64,000 nucleotides of DNA from Strigops habroptila (Eukaryota > Chordata > Aves > Psittaciformes > Psittacidae): contig NW_022651109.1 of NCBI RefSeq assembly GCF_004027225.2, forward strand, positions 1-64,000. Reading direction: 5' to 3'. Under the pieces are notes generated by a model that saw only the letters and a list, made by a program, of their open reading frames with translations, ran no database searches and was not told the origin of the DNA. The translations under genes and the position numbers were made by a program. This document shows positions 1-11,000 of the stretch, in pieces (position 1 is the stretch's first letter; each line of letters begins with the position of its first letter).

Positions 1-326
1 CATGGACCTATGGGAACCCATATTGACCCATAGGAACCACATCATGACCCATAGGAACCCATCAAGGACCTATGGGAACCCATATTGACCCATAGGAACC
101 ACATCATGACCCATAGGAACCCATCATGGTCCATGGGAACCCATCATGGACCTATGAGAACCCAACATGGGCCTATGGGAACCCACCACAGACCCATAGG
201 AACCCAACATAGACCCATAGGAACCCCATCCCAACCTACGGGACCCCCATCCCAACCCCATCCTGGCCCCCTGGGACCCCATCGCAGCCATCCAGGACCT
301 GACGGCACCATTGGGTTGTCCCATAG
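1..326. repeat. Minisatellite in LGI4 intron (ATGGGAACCCATCATGG type)
   Basis: About 240 bases of imperfect tandem units built on CATAGGAACCCA and ATGGACCTATGGGAACC, followed by C-rich sequence up to the exon acceptor at 326. Open frames here on both strands are products of the repeat. Confidence 0.8.
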
Positions 327-2451
327 AGCTTCAACCCTTCCAGTCTCTGCCCTTCTCGTCGCTGTCAGCCGAGCCCTTCGCTATGGGGGGACACCCGGGG
401 GTGGCCTTGGCCCAGCCCTTTGCTGGGGCTTGTGCCCTTCTGGAATGGGACCAGTTGGCTGGACGCTTCCGAGCTCCCACCATCATCAACGGTGAGTCCC
501 AGCACCCCAGAACCTGCTTTGGTTCACCACCACCACGTCGTACCCATGGTGGTCTATCACCATCACCTACCCATTGAGGTCCACCACCACCCCATACCCA
601 TGGTGATCTACCACCACCCCATACCCATTGAGGTCCACCACCACCCCATACCCATGGTGGTCTACCACTGCCACCCCTCCATTGCTGTCCACCACCACGT
701 CATACCCATGGTGATCTACCACCATCACCTACCCATAGAGTCCCACCACCATCACCTACCCATTGAGGTCCACCACCACCCTATACCCATATAGTGGTCT
801 ATCACCACCCCATACCCATAGTGATCTACCACCACCCCATACCCATTGAGGTCCACCACCACCCCATATCCGTTGAGGTCCACCGCCACCCCATATCCAT
901 GGTGATCTACCACCACCCCATACCCATAGTGGTCTATCACCACCCCATACCCATAGTGATCTATCACCACCCCATACCCATTGAGGTCCACCACCACCCC
1001 ATACCCATGGTGATCTACCACCACCCCATACCCATAGTGGTCTATCACCACCCCATACCCACTGAGGTCCACCACCCCCCCAACCCCTAACCACCCCCCA
1101 TATCCCCCCCATAGGCACGTCCCCGGTGGCCTGCCACCCGCTGCCCCTCGGTGGCACCCTGGTGCTGGTGGTGGCCCAGCTCAGCGGTGGCTCCTCCGTG
1201 TGGCGCCGCTCCGGTGGTCCCGGCTCCCGCTTCATCCGGCTCCAGGCTTTGGGAAGCGGCCGCTTGAGACGTCCCCACGCGGTGGCCAGCGCCCGCCTTG
1301 GTGGCCAATGGTACCTGGGGGTGGCCGATAGCTCCAAAGGGGGCACCAGCACCCTCTTTAGATGGGGTGGCCGCGGCTTCTATCCCCACCAAGCCCTTCG
1401 GCCGTGGCATCGGGACACCCACTTGGAGTTCTTGGAGTTAGGGGGAAGACCGGCTCTGGTGGTCTGCAGTGGGACCAGGAGGCCCTTGGTCTATAGGTGG
1501 AGTGGGGTGGCCTTCACCCCCCACACGGACATCCCCCACGTGCCTGATGTCTACGCGGCCAAGCACTTCAGGATGAGGGGACACGTGTTCCTCTGCTTGA
1601 CAAGGTTCCTCGGGGACGCCAAGGTGAGGTGGGACGTGGTTATGGGGGGCCACCAGCTATGGGGGGTAGTGGGGATGTGGGGGGCTACCACATCATGGGG
1701 CTGTGGGTGTCATCATATGTCTACTGGGGGCTATGGCCATCATGAGTCCATGGGGGTCAGCGTATGGCCACTGGGGTCCATCACCATCATGTGGTCATGG
1801 GTGGCCACCAGCATCATGAGGGACTCAACCCAACCCTCCCCATGATGGCCACCACCCAACCCACCTCAACCCAACCCATCCCTATGGTGACCATCACCCA
1901 ACTCAACCCAACCCAGCTGAACCCAACCCTTCCCACGGTGGCCACCACCCAACCCACCTCAACCCAACCCACCTCAACGTAACCCAACCCAACCCAACGC
2001 CTCCCCATGGTGGTCACCATCCAAACCACCTCAACCCAACTCAACCCATCCCTATGGTGACCATCACCCAACCCAACCCACCTCAACCCAACCCACCCCT
2101 CTGATGACCACCACCTCAACCCACCCCTTCCCATCCTTCTCCATGCAGGTGATGCGCTGGGAAGGCTCCATGTTCCGGGAGGTGCAGCAGGTCCCAGCAC
2201 GTGGCTCCATGGTCTTCCAACCCCTGGCTTTGGCCGGTCAACGCTACGTCCTCCTGGGCAATGACTATGCCCCGAGCCGTGTCTATCGCCTTGGTCCTGG
2301 TGGCCACCTCGAGCCCATCCAGGAGCTCCTGGCCCCATCTCCTCGCTCCTTCGCACCCATCTCCTTGGGTGACCAGCACTTCCTGGTGGCCTCCAGCTTC
2401 AAAGGGGCCACCCAGATCTACCAGCACGTCACCATTGACCTGGGTACTTGA
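327..2451 (+). CDS. LGI4: LGI4, 3' part: EPTP/EAR beta-propeller exons and stop
   Basis: Three exons in phase carry the C-terminal EPTP (EAR) propeller of an LGI protein: 327-491, 1115-1623 and 2149-2451, with a TGA stop at 2449-2451. Motifs seen include LPFSSLSAEPFAMGG and VALAQPF in the first exon, WYLGVADSSKGGTSTLFRW in the second and TQIYQHVTIDL near the end, all typical of LGI repeats. The signal peptide and leucine-rich repeats must lie left of the window. LGI proteins are secreted ligands of ADAM22-family receptors, and LGI4 acts in Schwann-cell myelination. I chose LGI4 over LGI1-3 because an FXYD gene lies convergent just downstream, as FXYD3 does next to LGI4 in human. Both introns are filled with minisatellites. 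No AATAAA was seen for this gene before the FXYD 3' end. Confidence 0.85.
530..1095. repeat. Minisatellite filling an LGI4 intron
   Basis: Tandem copies of a roughly 27-base unit containing CACCACCCCATACCCAT alternating with GGTGATCTAC or GAGGTCCAC. It fills almost the whole intron between 491 and 1115 and ends about 20 bases before the acceptor. Confidence 0.9.
1830..2100. repeat. AACCCAACC-type tandem repeat in LGI4 last intron
   Basis: Runs of CAACCCAACCCACCT and CCATGGTGACCATCACC units fill the second half of the intron before the last LGI4 exon. Confidence 0.8.
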
Positions 2452-2849
2452 GGGACACCAAAGACACCCCATGGTGGTGGTGGGGGGGTGAGGGCCACCA
2501 AGCTACCAGGTACCTGATGTCGCCCAAGGACACCGTTGGTCCCATGTCCATTGGCCACCGTTGACCACCCATGTCATCTCCTGGTGCCACCAAATGTCCC
2601 CAAAGCCACCACTGACACCATGTCCCCAAGGCCACCATCAACCCAATGTCACCGTTGGCCCCACGTCACCTCCTGGTGCCACCATCAAGCCAATGTCACC
2701 ATTGGCCCCATGTCACCATTGGCCACCATCCACCCAATGTCACCACCAACCTCATCTCACCTCCTACTTCCACCCCCTCTTGCTTTTGTCCCCTCTTGTC
2801 CCCTGATGCCACCACCCCCCAATAACCAAAATGTCCCCAAACATCCCCT

Positions 2850-5384
2850 TTTAAACCATCATTTTTATTCATTGCCCCATTTCTTGCCGTTTTTGGGGGG
2901 TTTCACCCCAAAATGAACCCCCTCCATGTCCCCCGTTTCCATGTGTCCCATTGGGGACACTTGGGGTCACCTCAACACGTGCTGGTGGCTCCTGTGGAGA
3001 GACGAGGGTCAAGGGGGGGGACCCACAGCCTTGGGTGACCCCCCTACGGTTACTATGGTGACACCCCCCCCCCTTGTCACCATGGGGTGACCCAATGGGG
3101 GGGGTGACACTTGGGGACGTACCAGGAGGAACGAGGTGGGATGACTCGGGGGGGGGGACAACGGCGGCTGTTGGGGTAGGAGGGGTTGACATGTCCTCCC
3201 ATGTCCCCATATCCCATATCCCCATGTCCCCATATCCCATATCCCCATATCCCAATGCTCTCATATCCCCATATCCCATGTCCCCATGTCCCCATATCCC
3301 CATATCCCAATGTTCTCATACCCCATATCCCATACCCCATATCCCCATGTCTGCATGTCCCCATATCCCATATCCCCATATCCCATGTCCCCATATCCCC
3401 ATATCCCAACGTCCCCATATCCCCATATCCCACACCCCATATCCCATATCCCCATACCCCATATCCCATGTCCTACCTGGCTTTGCTCCCACACTTGCAC
3501 TTCCCACCTGGCAATGGGACACAAGAGGTGACATGTCACCCCCCATAGGGGACACTGAGCCCAGGGACCCCCCCAATGACACTGAGACCATCCAAGTGGC
3601 ACAAGGATCCCCCCAATGACACTGGGACCATCCAAGTGACACAAGGACCCCCCCAATGACACTTGGACCCCCATTGGTGACACTCACTGAGGAGGACGAT
3701 GACGCCAACCACGCAGAGGACAGCGGCCACCACGAGCCCGGCCACGCGCAGGCGGTGCCAGTCTGGGGGGGACACATGGGGCACCCCTGTCACCTCCATT
3801 GGGGTCCTCAATGTCACCTCCATTGGGGTCCTCAACGTCATCCCCCATTGGAGACCTCAATGTCATCCCCATTGGGGACCTCAATGTCATCCCCATTGGG
3901 GACCACAATGTCATCCCCATTGGGGTCCTCAATATCACCCCCATTGGGGTCCTCAATGTCATCCCCATTGGGGTCCTCAACGTCATCCCCCATTGGAGAC
4001 CTCAATGTCATCCCCATTGGGGACCTCAATGTCATCCCCATTGGGGACCTCAATGTCACCCCCATTGGAGACCTCAATGTCATCCCCATTGGGGTCCTCA
4101 ATGTCACCCCCATTGGAGACCTCAATGTCATCCCCATTGGGGACCTCAATGTCATCCCCATTGGGGTCCTCAATGTCACCCCCATTGGAGACCTCAATGT
4201 CATCCCCATTGGGGTCCTCAATGTCACCCCCCATTGGAGACCTCAATGTCATCCCCATTGGGGACCTCAATGTCACCCCCATTGGGGACCTCAACATCAC
4301 CCCCATTGGGGACCTCAACGTCACCCCCATTGGGGTCCTCAATGTCATCCCCATTGGAGACCTCAATGTCACCCCCACTGGAGACCTCAATGTCATCCCC
4401 ATTGGGGACATCCCATCACCCCCATTGGGGACCCACCTGCCACCCCATTGGGGACCTCCCTGTCTCACCCATTGGGGACCCCCCTGTCCCCACTCACCAT
4501 AATAGAAGGGACTGGTGGCATCTGGTAGGGAATGGGAAGACTCAGAGGGACACCAGTATAAACCCCCATATCCCAGTATAACCCCTTCGCATCCCAGTAT
4601 AAACCCCCCATTCCCAGTATAACGCCATCATATTCCAGTATAACCCCCTCATATCCCAGTATAACCCCCCATATCCCAGTATAACCCCCTCATCTCCCAG
4701 TATAACCCCCTCATCTCCCAGTATAACCCCCCATATCCCAGTATAAGCCCTCATCTCCCAGTATAACCCCCCATATCCCAGTATAACCCCCTCATCTCCC
4801 AGTATAACCCCCCATATCCCAGTATAACCCCTCATGTCCCAGTATAACCTCCCATATCCCAGTATAACCCCCTCATATCCCAGTATAACCCCCCTATTTC
4901 CCAGTATAACCCCCTCCCATTCCCAGTCCAGCTCTTCCCCCCTCCCAGTTGCTCCCAGTTCATCCCAGTTACTCACCAGGGGGCAGAGGGTTCCCTCTCA
5001 CTGGGGACAAAACTGGGGGGGGCAAAACCAGTTGGGGTGGAGTGAGTGACCAGTTCCTCCCAGTTCATCCCGGTTACCCCCAGTTCATCCCAATTCCCTC
5101 CCAGTTCATCCCAGTTCCTCTCAATTCCCTCCCAGTCGCTTCTAGTTCATCCCAGTTCCCTCCCAGTTCCCCCCAGTTCCTCCCAATTCCCTCGCAGTTG
5201 CTCCCAGTTCATCCCAGTTCCCTCCCAGTCCACCCCAATTGCTCCCAGTTCCCTCCCAGTACATCCCAATTGCTCCCAGTTCATCCCAATTCCCTCCCAA
5301 TTGCTCCCAGTCCGTACCAATCCCCTCCCACTATATCCCAGTACCTCCCAGTAGCACCAGGATGCTCAAGCTGACCCTCTCCAT
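2850..5384 (-). CDS. FXYD3: FXYD-domain ion-transport regulator, FXYD3-like, seven coding exons
   Basis: Small exons on the minus strand splice in phase: 5345-5384, 4977-5012, 4498-4521, 3688-3762, 3477-3507, 3123-3167 and a last exon from 2991 with TGA at 2967-2969, about 91 residues in all. The start gives a signal peptide, MERVSLSILVLLG. The 24-base exon encodes ATSPFYY, and the next exon completes the FXYD signature PFYYDWHRLRVAG and the single transmembrane helix, ending IVLLS. SGKCKC follows on the cytosolic side. FXYD proteins bind and modulate the Na,K-ATPase. The YYDWH and KCKC features fit FXYD3 or FXYD4, and convergence with LGI4 favours FXYD3. The first donor is GTACTG, which is weak, and the last two exons have no clear family match, so the C-terminus is less sure. 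Every intron is minisatellite. Confidence 0.78.
2864..2869 (-). terminator. Poly(A) signal AATAAA of the FXYD gene
   Basis: TTTATT on the plus strand reads AATAAA on the minus strand, about 100 bases beyond the FXYD stop codon. It lies roughly 410 bases from the LGI4 stop on the opposite strand, so the two genes end tail to tail. Confidence 0.7.
3190..3480. repeat. CCCATATCC/CCCATGTCC repeat in an FXYD intron
   Basis: Short tandem units of CCCATATCCCCATATCC and CCCATGTCC. It is the same repeat family as the larger blocks at 10610-11455, 13160-14010 and, inverted, 14215-14670. Confidence 0.9.
3785..4490. repeat. 24-base minisatellite in an FXYD intron
   Basis: About 29 copies of a 24-base unit containing CAATGTCATCCCCATTGG, with a second version carrying GGAGACCT. 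The unit length is a multiple of three, so all frames stay open for hundreds of codons; these are not genes. Confidence 0.92.
4555..5340. repeat. CCCAGTATAACCCC and CCCAGTTCCTCC tandem repeats
   Basis: 4555-4920 holds a roughly 21-base unit, CCCAGTATAACCCCTCAT. 4920-5340 holds a looser 10-base unit, CCCAGTTCCT. A 36-base FXYD coding exon (4977-5012) is embedded in the second block. Confidence 0.88.
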
Positions 5385-5389
5385 TCTCT

Positions 5390-5850
5390 GACCTGGTGTT
5401 AATGGGTAGGAACTGGTTTTAATGGGCGGGAACTGGGTTTTAATGGGCAGGAACCGGTGTTAATGGGCGGGAACTGGTGTTAATGGGCGGGAACTGGTGT
5501 TAATGGGCGGGAACTGGGTGTTAATGGGCGGGAACTGGGTGTTACTGGGCGGGAACTGGTGTTAATGGGCGGGAACTGGGTGTTAATAGGCAGGAACTGG
5601 AGTTAATGGGCGGGAACTGGTGTTTATGGGCGGGAACTGGGTGTTAATGGGTGGGAACTGGGTGTTAATGGGCTTGAACTGGTGTTAATGGGCGGGAACT
5701 GATGATAATGGGCGGGAACTGGGTGTTAATGGGCGGGAACTGGTGTAAATGGGCGGGAACTGGGTGTTACTGGGCGGGAACTGGGTGTTAATGGGCGGGA
5801 ACTGGTGTTAATGGGCGGGAACTGGGTGTTACTGGGCGGGAACTGGTGTA
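5390..5850. repeat. 20-base G-rich minisatellite upstream of FXYD
   Basis: About 22 copies of GGGCGGGAACTGGTGTTAAT, starting right at the 5' end of the FXYD first coding exon. It lies where the FXYD promoter would be expected. Confidence 0.9.
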
Positions 5851-7070
5851 ATTGGGCGCCAATGGAACATTCCTGCGTGGGGCGAGGTCCCAGTTCGCTC
5901 CCAGTTCCTCCCAGTGCCCGATAAGGCCGGGACCGGTCGTACCAGTGTCCTTGGGGGGGGGTTATTGGGGTTCCCCCCCATTATACACGGCCCCTAATGG
6001 GTATGTGGGACCCCCCCCCCCACAGGGGACCCCAACACCCAAAAAGCCCCCCACCAATAGACCCAAAGCATAGTCCCCATAAGGACCCCCCCTATAGGAC
6101 ACCCCCACTCATGGGGACCCCCCCATAGAGGAACCCCCCCCACCTATGGGCCCCCCACCCAAGGGACCTCTCCCCATAGGGAACGCCCCCATAGGGACCA
6201 CCTATAGAGGACCCCAACACCCAAAGGACCCCCCCCATAGGGAACCCCCCCACCCAAAGGGACCCCCCCACCCATAGGGATCCCCCCCCATAGGGATACC
6301 CCCCACCCATGGGACACCCAATGCAGTGACCTCCCCCATAGGGTAACCTCCCCATAGGGGACCCCAACATCCAAAGGATCCTCCCCCATAGGAAACCCCC
6401 CCATAGAGCCACCCTCCCACCCATAGGGTCCCCCCATAGGGTAACCCCAACCTATGGGACGCCCCATAGAGGAACCCCTCCCCATCGGGTAACCGCCATC
6501 CATAAGGCACCCCAACACTCATAGGACCCCTATAGGACCCCCCCCCATAGGACCCCCTATAGGACCCCCCCATAGGGCCCCCCATAGGGACCCCCCCCAA
6601 CTCACGTTCCGACACCAGCAAGGACCAAACCAGGAACTGGGGGGGGGAACAGCCCGTACCTGGAAGGGGGCGTGGCTAAACACGGAAGAGCCAATCAGAG
6701 CCCTCCTACAAACCACGTGACACCCCCCCATAGCCTGGGTCCCCCCTATGGACCCAAGGACCCCCCATGGACCCAATACCCCCCCCATGGACCTAATACC
6801 CCCCCCCCCCCCAAAAATGGGTCCCCCCCATGGACCAATAACCCCCCCCCCAAAAATGGGTTCCCCCCATGGACCCAATGACCCCCCCCATGGACCCAAT
6901 ACCCCCCCAAAACATGGGTCCCCCCATGGACACAATGGCCCCCCCATGGACCCAATGATCCCCCCAATGGGCCCAATGACCCCCCCCCCCCCAAACCTGG
7001 GTTCTCCAGCCCTTGCAAAGGACACGTATGACACACGTGTGTTCACACATGCACACATATGCGGTGCTTG
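5851..7070. repeat. Intergenic C-rich repeat (CCCCCATAGG, CCCCATGGACC)
   Basis: Degenerate tandem units of poly-C joined to ATAGG (6060-6600), then poly-C joined to ATGGACCCAAT (6720-6990). I see no gene here. Confidence 0.75.
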
Positions 7071-7077
7071 GAGAGGC

Positions 7078-7083
7078 TTTATT
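7078..7083 (-). terminator. Candidate poly(A) signal of the minus-strand NIDO gene
   Basis: AATAAA on the minus strand, about 960 bases beyond the stop at 8046. If used, the 3' UTR would contain the 18-base minisatellite at 7120-7960. No nearer signal was seen. Confidence 0.45.
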
Positions 7084-7114
7084 GGTGTCCTCCTAACGTG
7101 TCCTCCGTGGTGAT

Positions 7115-7965
7115 GGGGCCTTCTATGGGGCAGGGTTCTTCTATGGGGCAAGGTCCTTCTATGGGGCAAGGTCCTTCTATGGGGCATGGTCCTTCTATGG
7201 GGCAAGGTCCTTCTATGGGGCAAGGTCCATCTATGGGCAAGGTTCTTCTATGGAGCATAGTCCATCTATGGGGCAAGGTCCTCCTATGGGGCAAGGTTCA
7301 TCTATGGGCAAGGTCCATCTATGGGGCATGGTCCTTCTATGGGGCATGGTCCATCTATGGGGCAAGTCCCTCTATGGGGCATGGTCCTTCTATGGGGCAT
7401 GGTCCATCTATGGGGCAAGGTCCTTCTATGGGGCATGGTCCATCTATAGGGCAAGTTCCTTCTATGGGGCAAGGTCTATCTATGGGGCAAGGTCCTTCTA
7501 TGGGGCATAGTCCATCTATGGGGCATGGTCCTTCTATGGGGCATAGTCCATCTATGGGGCAAGGTCCTTCTATGGGGCATGGTCCTTCTATGGGGCATAG
7601 TCCATCTATGGGGCATGGTCCTTCTATGGGGCATAGTCCATCTATGGGGCAAGGTCCTTCTATGGGGCATGGTCCTTCTATGGGGCAAGGTCCATCTATG
7701 GGGCAAGGTCCATCTATGGGCAAGGTTCTTCTATGGAGCATAGTACATCTATGGGGCAAGGTCCTTCTATGGGGCATAGTCCATCTATGGGGCAAGGTCC
7801 TTCTATGGGGCAAGGTCCATCTATGGGCAAGGTTCTTCTATGGAGCATAGTACATCTATGGGGCAAGGTCCTTCTATGGGGCATAGTCCATCTATGAGGC
7901 AAGGGCCTCCTATGGGGCACGGTCCATCTATGGGGCAAGGTTCACCTATGGGGCACGGTGTTGGC
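7115..7965. repeat. 18-base minisatellite (TCTATGGGGCAAGGTCC)
   Basis: About 46 copies of an 18-base unit with CAAGG, CATGG and CATAG variants. It lies downstream of the NIDO stop, perhaps in its 3' UTR. Open frames on both strands come from the unit length being a multiple of three. Confidence 0.92.
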
Positions 7966-8045
7966 ATTATGACATCCACATCCCCCCCAGCCCCATTGCC
8001 CCCCCCATTGCCTTGTCCCCCTGTTCCTCCAAGACCACCCCACCA

Positions 8046-11000
8046 CTACCAGCACACATAGACCCTCTCCACTGTGGTCTCCTGCGTGCTGTGGGGCTCG
8101 GTGGGGCTGGGGGGTCTCTCGGTGGGGCTGAGGGGTCTCTCTGTGGGGCTGGGGGGTCCCTCGGTGGGGCTGGGGGGTCCCTCGGTGGGGCTGGGGTGTC
8201 CCTCAGTGGGGCTGGGGGGTCTCTCAGTGGGGCTGGGGGGTCTCTCAGTGGGGCCAAGGGGTCCTTCAGTGGGGCCGGGGGGTCCTTCAGTGGGGCCGGG
8301 GGGTCTCTCAGTGGGGCCAAGGGGTCCCTCAGTGGGGCCAAGGGGTCCCTCAGTGGGGCCGGGGGGTCTCTCTGTGGGGCCGGGGGGTCCCTCGGTGGGG
8401 CCGGGGGGTCTCTCTGTGGGGCCGGGGGGTCCCTCGGTGGGGCCGGGGGGTCCCTCGGTGGCCGTGAACTCATCCACGCGGAAGATCCAGCGCCCGGGAA
8501 TGCCGACGTTGCTGCGGTGGCCGATGCTCAGCACCGCGGGCGAGCGGGAGCCCGGGATGTTGTAGTAATGCACGTCGTCCCCGCTGTTGAACCCGGCCTG
8601 CGGGCACCAAACCCCTCAATTCCAGCCCAAATCCACACAATTCTGCCCAAATCCACTCAATTCCACCCCAAATCCATTCAATTCTACCCAAATCCATTCA
8701 ATTCCAGCCCAAATCCATTCAATTCCAGCCCAAATCCACTCAATTCCGCCCAAATCCACGCAATTCTGCCCCAAATCCATTCAATTCCAGCCCAAATCCA
8801 TTCAATTCCACCCAAATCCACTCAATTACACCACAAATCCATTCAATTCCAGCCCAAATCCACTCAATTTTAACCCAAATCCATTCAATTCTAGCCCAAA
8901 TCCACTCAATTCCACCCAAATCCACTCAATTCCAACCCAAATCCACTCAATTCCACCCCAAATCCATTCAATTCCAGCCCAAATCCATTCAATTCCACCC
9001 AAATCCACTCAATTACACCACAAATCCATTCAATTCCAGCCCAAATCCACTCAATTTTAACCCAAATCCATTCAATTCTAGCCCAAATCCACTCAATTCC
9101 ACCCAAATCCACTCAATTCCACCCCAAATCCACTCAATTCCACCCCAAATCCATTCAATTCCACCCAAATCCACTCAATTCCAACCCGAATCCACTCAAT
9201 TCCAACCCAAATCCACTCAATTCCACCCAAATCCACTCAATTCCAACCCAAAACCACTCAATTCTAACCCAAATCTACTTAATTCCAACCCAAATCCACT
9301 CAATTCCACCAAAATCCATTCAATTTCACCCAAATCCACTCAATTCCACCCAAATCCACTCAGTTCCACCCCAAATCCATTCAATTCTACCCAAATCCAT
9401 TCAATTCCAGCCCAAATCCACTCAATTTTAACCCAAAACTACTTAATTTCACCCAAATCCACTTGATTCCACCCAAATCCACTCAATTCCAGCCAAATCC
9501 ATTCAATTCCAACCCAAATCCACTCAATTCCACCAAAATCCATTCAATTCCACCCAAATCCACTCAATTCCACCCAAATCCACTCAATTCCAACCTGAAT
9601 CCACTCAATTCCAGCCCAAATCCATTCAATTCCACCCAAATCCATTCAATTCCAGCCCAAATCCACTCAATTTTAACCCAAAACTACTTAATTTCACCCA
9701 AATCCACTTGATTCCACCCAAATCCAATCAATTCCAGCCAAATCCATTCAATTCCAGCCCAAATCCACTCAATTCCACCCAAATCCACTCAATTCCAGCC
9801 CAAATCCACTCAATTCCAGCCCAAATCCAGTTTTAACCCAAAACTACTTAATTTCACCCAAATCCACTCAGTTCCACCCAAATCCACTCAATTTCACCCC
9901 AAATCCACTCAACTGCAGCCCAAATCCATTCAATTCCAGCCCAAATCCACTCAATTCCACCCAAATCCACTCAATTCCACCCAAATCCATTCAATTCCAA
10001 CCCAAATCCACTCAATTCCAACCCAAATCCATTCAATTCCAGCCCAAATCCACTCAATTCCACCCAAATCCATTCAATTCCAGCCCAAATCCACTCAATT
10101 CCACCCAAATCCAGTCAATTCCAGCCCAAATCCACTCAATTCCACCCAAATCCACTCAATTCCACCCAAATCCATTCAATTCCAGCCCAAATCCACTCAA
10201 TTCCACCCAAATCCATTCAATTCCAGCCCAAATCCACTCAATTCCACCCCAAATCTACTCAATTCCACCCAAATCCATTCAATTTCAACCCAAATCCCCT
10301 CAATTCCAGCCCAAATCCCCTTTAGCTCCATCCCATCCAGGCTGGTGGCCCTGTCCCCATTGCCCCCCATTCTCCCCATTGCCCCCATTGCCCCCATTGT
10401 CCCCATTGCCCCCATTGCCCCCATTGCCCCCCATTGCCCCATTGCCCCCACCTGGGCAGGGATGCCCCCCATGCCGGTGTGGGGGTCCCCCTGGTTGGAG
10501 ATGCCCGTGGTCCATTGGATGTCGCCATAGTTGAGCATGACAAAGGAGGTGGCACCATCGGTGGCCAACACGGCTTGGAAGGTGTTCACCTGGGGGGGGA
10601 GGAGGAACATCACCATGTCCCCATATCCCACACCCCACACCCCACACACCGTACCCCATACCCCATACCCCATATCCCATATCCCATATCTCCATACCCC
10701 ACATCCCATATCCCATATCTCCATACCCCATACCCCATATCCCACATCCCACACCCCATATCCCATATCCCATATCTCCATACCCCACATACCATATCCC
10801 ATATCTCCATACCCTATACCGCATACCCCATATCCCATACCCCATATCCCATATCCCACACCCCATATCCCATACCCCATATCTCCATACCCCATACCCC
10901 ACACCCCATATCCCACACCCCCTATCCCATATCCCATATCTCCATACCCCATACCCCGTATCCCATATCCCACACCCCATACCCCATATCCCATTCCCCA

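Noticed and set aside
3656-4581. Plus-strand frames of 260-290 codons (GDLNVIPI, PHWRPQCH)
   Set aside because: The 24-base minisatellite is open in three plus frames and in minus frames. It lies in an intron of the FXYD gene on the other strand.
7115-10325. Regularly spaced short repeats that could be mistaken for a CRISPR array
   Set aside because: Units are contiguous with no unique spacers, and the setting is vertebrate.
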